The position numbers and the translations under genes were made by a program. From Streptomyces sp. NBC_00539 (GTDB taxonomy: Bacteria; Actinomycetota; Actinomycetes; Streptomycetales; Streptomycetaceae), in the NCBI RefSeq assembly GCF_036346105.1, contig NZ_CP107811.1, positions 3,168,501-3,232,500 on the forward strand: DNA of 64,000 nucleotides, read 5' to 3'. How positions within the stretch are numbered: position 1 is the first letter of the stretch; every line of letters starts with the position of its first letter. Below the pieces are notes generated by a model that saw only the letters and a list, made by a program, of their open reading frames with translations, made no database searches and had not been told where the DNA came from. Shown here in pieces: positions 61,801-64,000 of this stretch.

Positions 61801-63390
61801 TCAGGAACCGGTCTCGAACGCGGGCGGCTTGAGGCTCTTGAGGCATCCCGGTTCCGGTGCGGCCGGGTCGTCGAAGAAGGAGACGGCGATCTCCTGGGCG
61901 CACTTCGAGGTCGCGAACACCACGTGCGGCTCGTAGGGGACGGTGACGACCTTCGCCCTGCTCAGCGTACGGGCGACGTACGGCCCGTTGTCCGCGCCGG
62001 TCTGGGAGTCGAAGCTGCCCGACAGGGCGAGGGTGGGGATGTCGCCGCGCGTGACGTCCCGGATCGAGGGCGCCGCCGCGGGGACGTTCCAGACGTCGCA
62101 GTCAGGACGCAGGAAGGCGAGCTGCGGGGCCTGGGCCTGCACCGACCGGGGGAAGGACGGGAACGCCGCCTGTCCGCCCCGCAGCGCCTGTTCCTGGCTC
62201 TCGTAAGGCGTCCACTCGCTGCAGAAGACGCCGTAGCCGAGGCCGTGCGCGACCCTGCCCATGGCCGCCGGGCTGAGCTTGCCGCCCGCCCACTGCGTGG
62301 CGATCCGCTGGGGCTTGCCGTGCGCCAGCTCGTCCAGTGCGATCGGGACCTGGGGCGCCACGTGGGTGGCGGAGGTCATCCAGGTCACCAGCGCCCCGCC
62401 GTCCAGTACGACCTTCACCGGCTTGTCGCTGCCGGGGAGCGTGACGGTGGTCGTGACCGGCTTGGCTTCGAGGTCGCGGACCAGCTTGTCGAAGGTGGCC
62501 GACAGGTTCGGGTAGCGCTTGTTGCAGGCGGGCTGGTCGGCACATGCCTTGAACAGGCCGTCGAAGCCCTGCCGGGCGCTGCTCCAGGTCAGGGCCGAGC
62601 CGCCCTTGGAGGGCGGCAGGATGCCGTCGAGGCCCACCGAGCGGAGCCCGGCCGGGTGCAGGCGCATGTAGACGAGCGCCAGGTGGGTGCCGTAGGAGAT
62701 GCCGTACAGGTTCCACTGCTTGACGCCGAGCGCGTTGCGCAGGTCCTCGTAGTCGGCGGCGCTCTCGGTGTCGTTGTAGGCGCCGAGGTCGATGCCGCGG
62801 GCCGCCAACCGGTCGCGGCAGGCCTTCGTGGCCGCGACGTGCAGGCGCTCGGTGGACGGTGCGCCGTAGACGAGGCCGACGGCTTTCGCGTTGAACTCGT
62901 CGATGTCGGGGCACAGCAGGTTCGGCTCGGCCGAGTACGTACCGCGCTGGGACATGAAGACCACGTCGCGGTCGCGGTTCAGGCCGCCGTCGATCGCCAT
63001 CTTCGCCTCGCCGACCGCGTCGTCGCCGGGGCCGCCCGCCAGCCACACGATGGGGTCGGGTTTCGGTGTGGCGGACTTGGCGGGGACGATCGCGACACCG
63101 AGCCTGATCGTCTTGCCCTTCGGCTCGGCCCGGTTCTCGGGGACGGTGAGGGTTCCGCAGCGGGCTCCCTTGAGCGCCTCGATCGGTTCCGGTGTCCTGG
63201 GGCAGGGGCCCGGCTCGTAGCGGGCGTCGCCCACCGTGCGGGCGGCGGTGCCGATCGGCGCCCCGGGGCTGGGGCTCGGGCTGGTGCCGGTGCGGGACTG
63301 GGCCTGGGCGGGCGCTGCGAGCAGGCCGCCGACGAGGAGACCGGCCGCCATGCGCACGGTGCTCCGACGGGGCGTGTGATGGCGTGTCAT
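61801..63390 (-). CDS. Secreted alpha/beta hydrolase of the tripeptidyl aminopeptidase (TAP) family
   Basis: This 529-residue protein has a signal peptide (to about 30), an alpha/beta hydrolase domain with oxyanion-type WLAGGPGDDAVG (about 115-126) and nucleophile Ser in YGISYGTHLALVY (about 223-235). It ends in the TAP C-terminal region with HVVFATSKCAQEI, in which the His is catalytic. Such enzymes remove N-terminal peptides from extracellular proteins or hydrolyse related substrates. The ATG at 63390 follows CGGGAGGG. A similar second gene lies 12 bp upstream on the same strand, so the two are an operon and a likely tandem duplication. Confidence 0.9.
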   Translation of the reverse strand: MTRHHTPRRSTVRMAAGLLVGGLLAAPAQAQSRTGTSPSPSPGAPIGTAARTVGDARYEPGPCPRTPEPIEALKGARCGTLTVPENRAEPKGKTIRLGVAIVPAKSATPKPDPIVWLAGGPGDDAVGEAKMAIDGGLNRDRDVVFMSQRGTYSAEPNLLCPDIDEFNAKAVGLVYGAPSTERLHVAATKACRDRLAARGIDLGAYNDTESAADYEDLRNALGVKQWNLYGISYGTHLALVYMRLHPAGLRSVGLDGILPPSKGGSALTWSSARQGFDGLFKACADQPACNKRYPNLSATFDKLVRDLEAKPVTTTVTLPGSDKPVKVVLDGGALVTWMTSATHVAPQVPIALDELAHGKPQRIATQWAGGKLSPAAMGRVAHGLGYGVFCSEWTPYESQEQALRGGQAAFPSFPRSVQAQAPQLAFLRPDCDVWNVPAAAPSIRDVTRGDIPTLALSGSFDSQTGADNGPYVARTLSRAKVVTVPYEPHVVFATSKCAQEIAVSFFDDPAAPEPGCLKSLKPPAFETGS

Positions 63391-63402
63391 CTGCCCTCCC
63401 GG

Positions 63403-64000
63403 TTACTTCGGGACGATCGTGAACGGTTCGGGTTCGAGACCGTCCACGCACGAGGTGTCGGGAGCGGTCGGACGGGCGAAGAACGAGGCCAGCACGCGCT
63501 GCGCGCAGGGGGACTGCGGGACCACCCAGTGGCCGATCCCGGGGACCTGCACGGCGGTCGAGCGGGACAGGTTGCGGGCCACGCCCTCCGCCCAGCTCGC
63601 CCCGGTCTTCACGTCGAACGTGCCGGAGACCAGGAGCGCCGGGACCGGGCTGATCGTGGGCACCCGCTGGACCTCCGCGCGGTCCGCAACGTCCCAGATT
63701 CCGCACACCGGGTACTGGAAGGGCAGTTGCGGCACCTGGGCCAGGACCGTGTCGGGCCACCCGGGGAAGGCCTTGCGCCCCGCCTTGAGCACGTCGGGTT
63801 CCGCGTAGCCCGGCGCCCACTCGGCGCACGCTATCGAGTTCGTCAGGCCGTGCGCGAACATGCCGACGTGCTGGACCGAGCCGGCCGCGCGGGCCTTGGC
63901 GAAGCGCTCGGGGTTCCCGCGGCTGAGCTCGTCGAGCGCCGCCGGGAGGTCCTTGGGCCGGGGGGTGAAGGCGACGATCAGGTTCAGCAGCGCGCCCCCG
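63403..64000 (-). CDS. TAP-family alpha/beta hydrolase, partial at window edge
   Basis: The reading frame stays open to the window end, giving about 198 C-terminal residues: LLNLIVAFTPRPKDLPAALD, SVQHVGMFAHGLTNSIACAE, then PALLVSGTFDVKTGASWAEG and VPGIGHWVVPQSPCAQRV, with the catalytic His in GIGHW. It is similar in layout to the downstream gene, with the same order of cysteines and C-terminal motif. The N-terminal part, including nucleophile and signal peptide, is outside the window. Confidence 0.85.
   Translation of the reverse strand, partial: GGALLNLIVAFTPRPKDLPAALDELSRGNPERFAKARAAGSVQHVGMFAHGLTNSIACAEWAPGYAEPDVLKAGRKAFPGWPDTVLAQVPQLPFQYPVCGIWDVADRAEVQRVPTISPVPALLVSGTFDVKTGASWAEGVARNLSRSTAVQVPGIGHWVVPQSPCAQRVLASFFARPTAPDTSCVDGLEPEPFTIVPK

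Overview
The window is high-GC DNA (over 70% by eye) with GTG and TTG starts, translationally coupled operons and strongly C/G-biased third codon positions. It is best read as the chromosomal core of a Streptomyces or close relative. Several neighbour sets match the Streptomyces core: pdxH beside a short citrate synthase, serC, mqnB-mqnD followed by a cold-shock gene, and an XPB-type helicase beside a large helicase-associated protein. An intragenic site differing in one base from the chromosome-partitioning parS consensus (5325-5340) suggests the origin-proximal part of the chromosome. No rRNA, tRNA, CRISPR array, insertion sequence or prophage was seen.

Layout, 1-18 kb: pdxH and citrate synthase diverge. 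A seven-gene minus-strand operon (11122 to 2240) follows in its own direction of transcription: TIGR03084-type protein, AtuA-family protein, acyl-CoA carboxylase beta, biotin-bearing alpha subunit, acyl-CoA dehydrogenase, enoyl-CoA hydratase and TetR regulator. This set resembles the acyclic-terpene/leucine (Atu/Liu) degradation pathways. A palindromic operator candidate lies in front of its first gene. Then come a CocE/NonD hydrolase, an EamA exporter, a YdiJ-like FAD/Fe-S dehydrogenase and divergent serC.

18-38 kb: a sacsin-like GHKL protein, a CtpE-like P-type ATPase, DUF2530, an NCS2 purine permease, an orphan ribbon-helix-helix protein, a MarR-MFS pair with an operator overlapping its promoter, thpR, a tiny membrane ORF, an aldo/keto reductase, an SGNH hydrolase, a secreted propeller-like protein, DUF3027, an MFS transporter, a DUF2771 lipoprotein, the futalosine menaquinone genes mqnB and mqnD, and a cold-shock protein.

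38-50 kb: a HAD phosphatase, a 451-bp gene-free stretch holding a perfect 16-bp palindrome and Streptomyces-type repeats, a membrane protein, a helicase-associated protein with XPB-N-like and WYL-like regions, DUF4291, XPB helicase, a shortened GT87 membrane protein, a HelD-like ATPase and a secreted small protein.

50-64 kb: cutC behind a DasR-like (dre) site, an HD protein, a Cmx-type chloramphenicol exporter, DUF4031, murQ-murP for N-acetylmuramate uptake and breakdown, GNAT, two unknown genes divergent from an XRE/DUF5753-DUF397 pair, a secreted subtilisin-like protease divergent from a free-standing I9 propeptide-like protein, an NTF2-like protein, a membrane protein and two tandem TAP-family secreted hydrolases, the last cut by the window edge.

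Across the window at least 14 genes carry a -10-like hexamer (mostly TANNNT) ending 6-7 nt before the start codon and no ribosome binding site, which points to leaderless mRNAs and was used to choose several starts.
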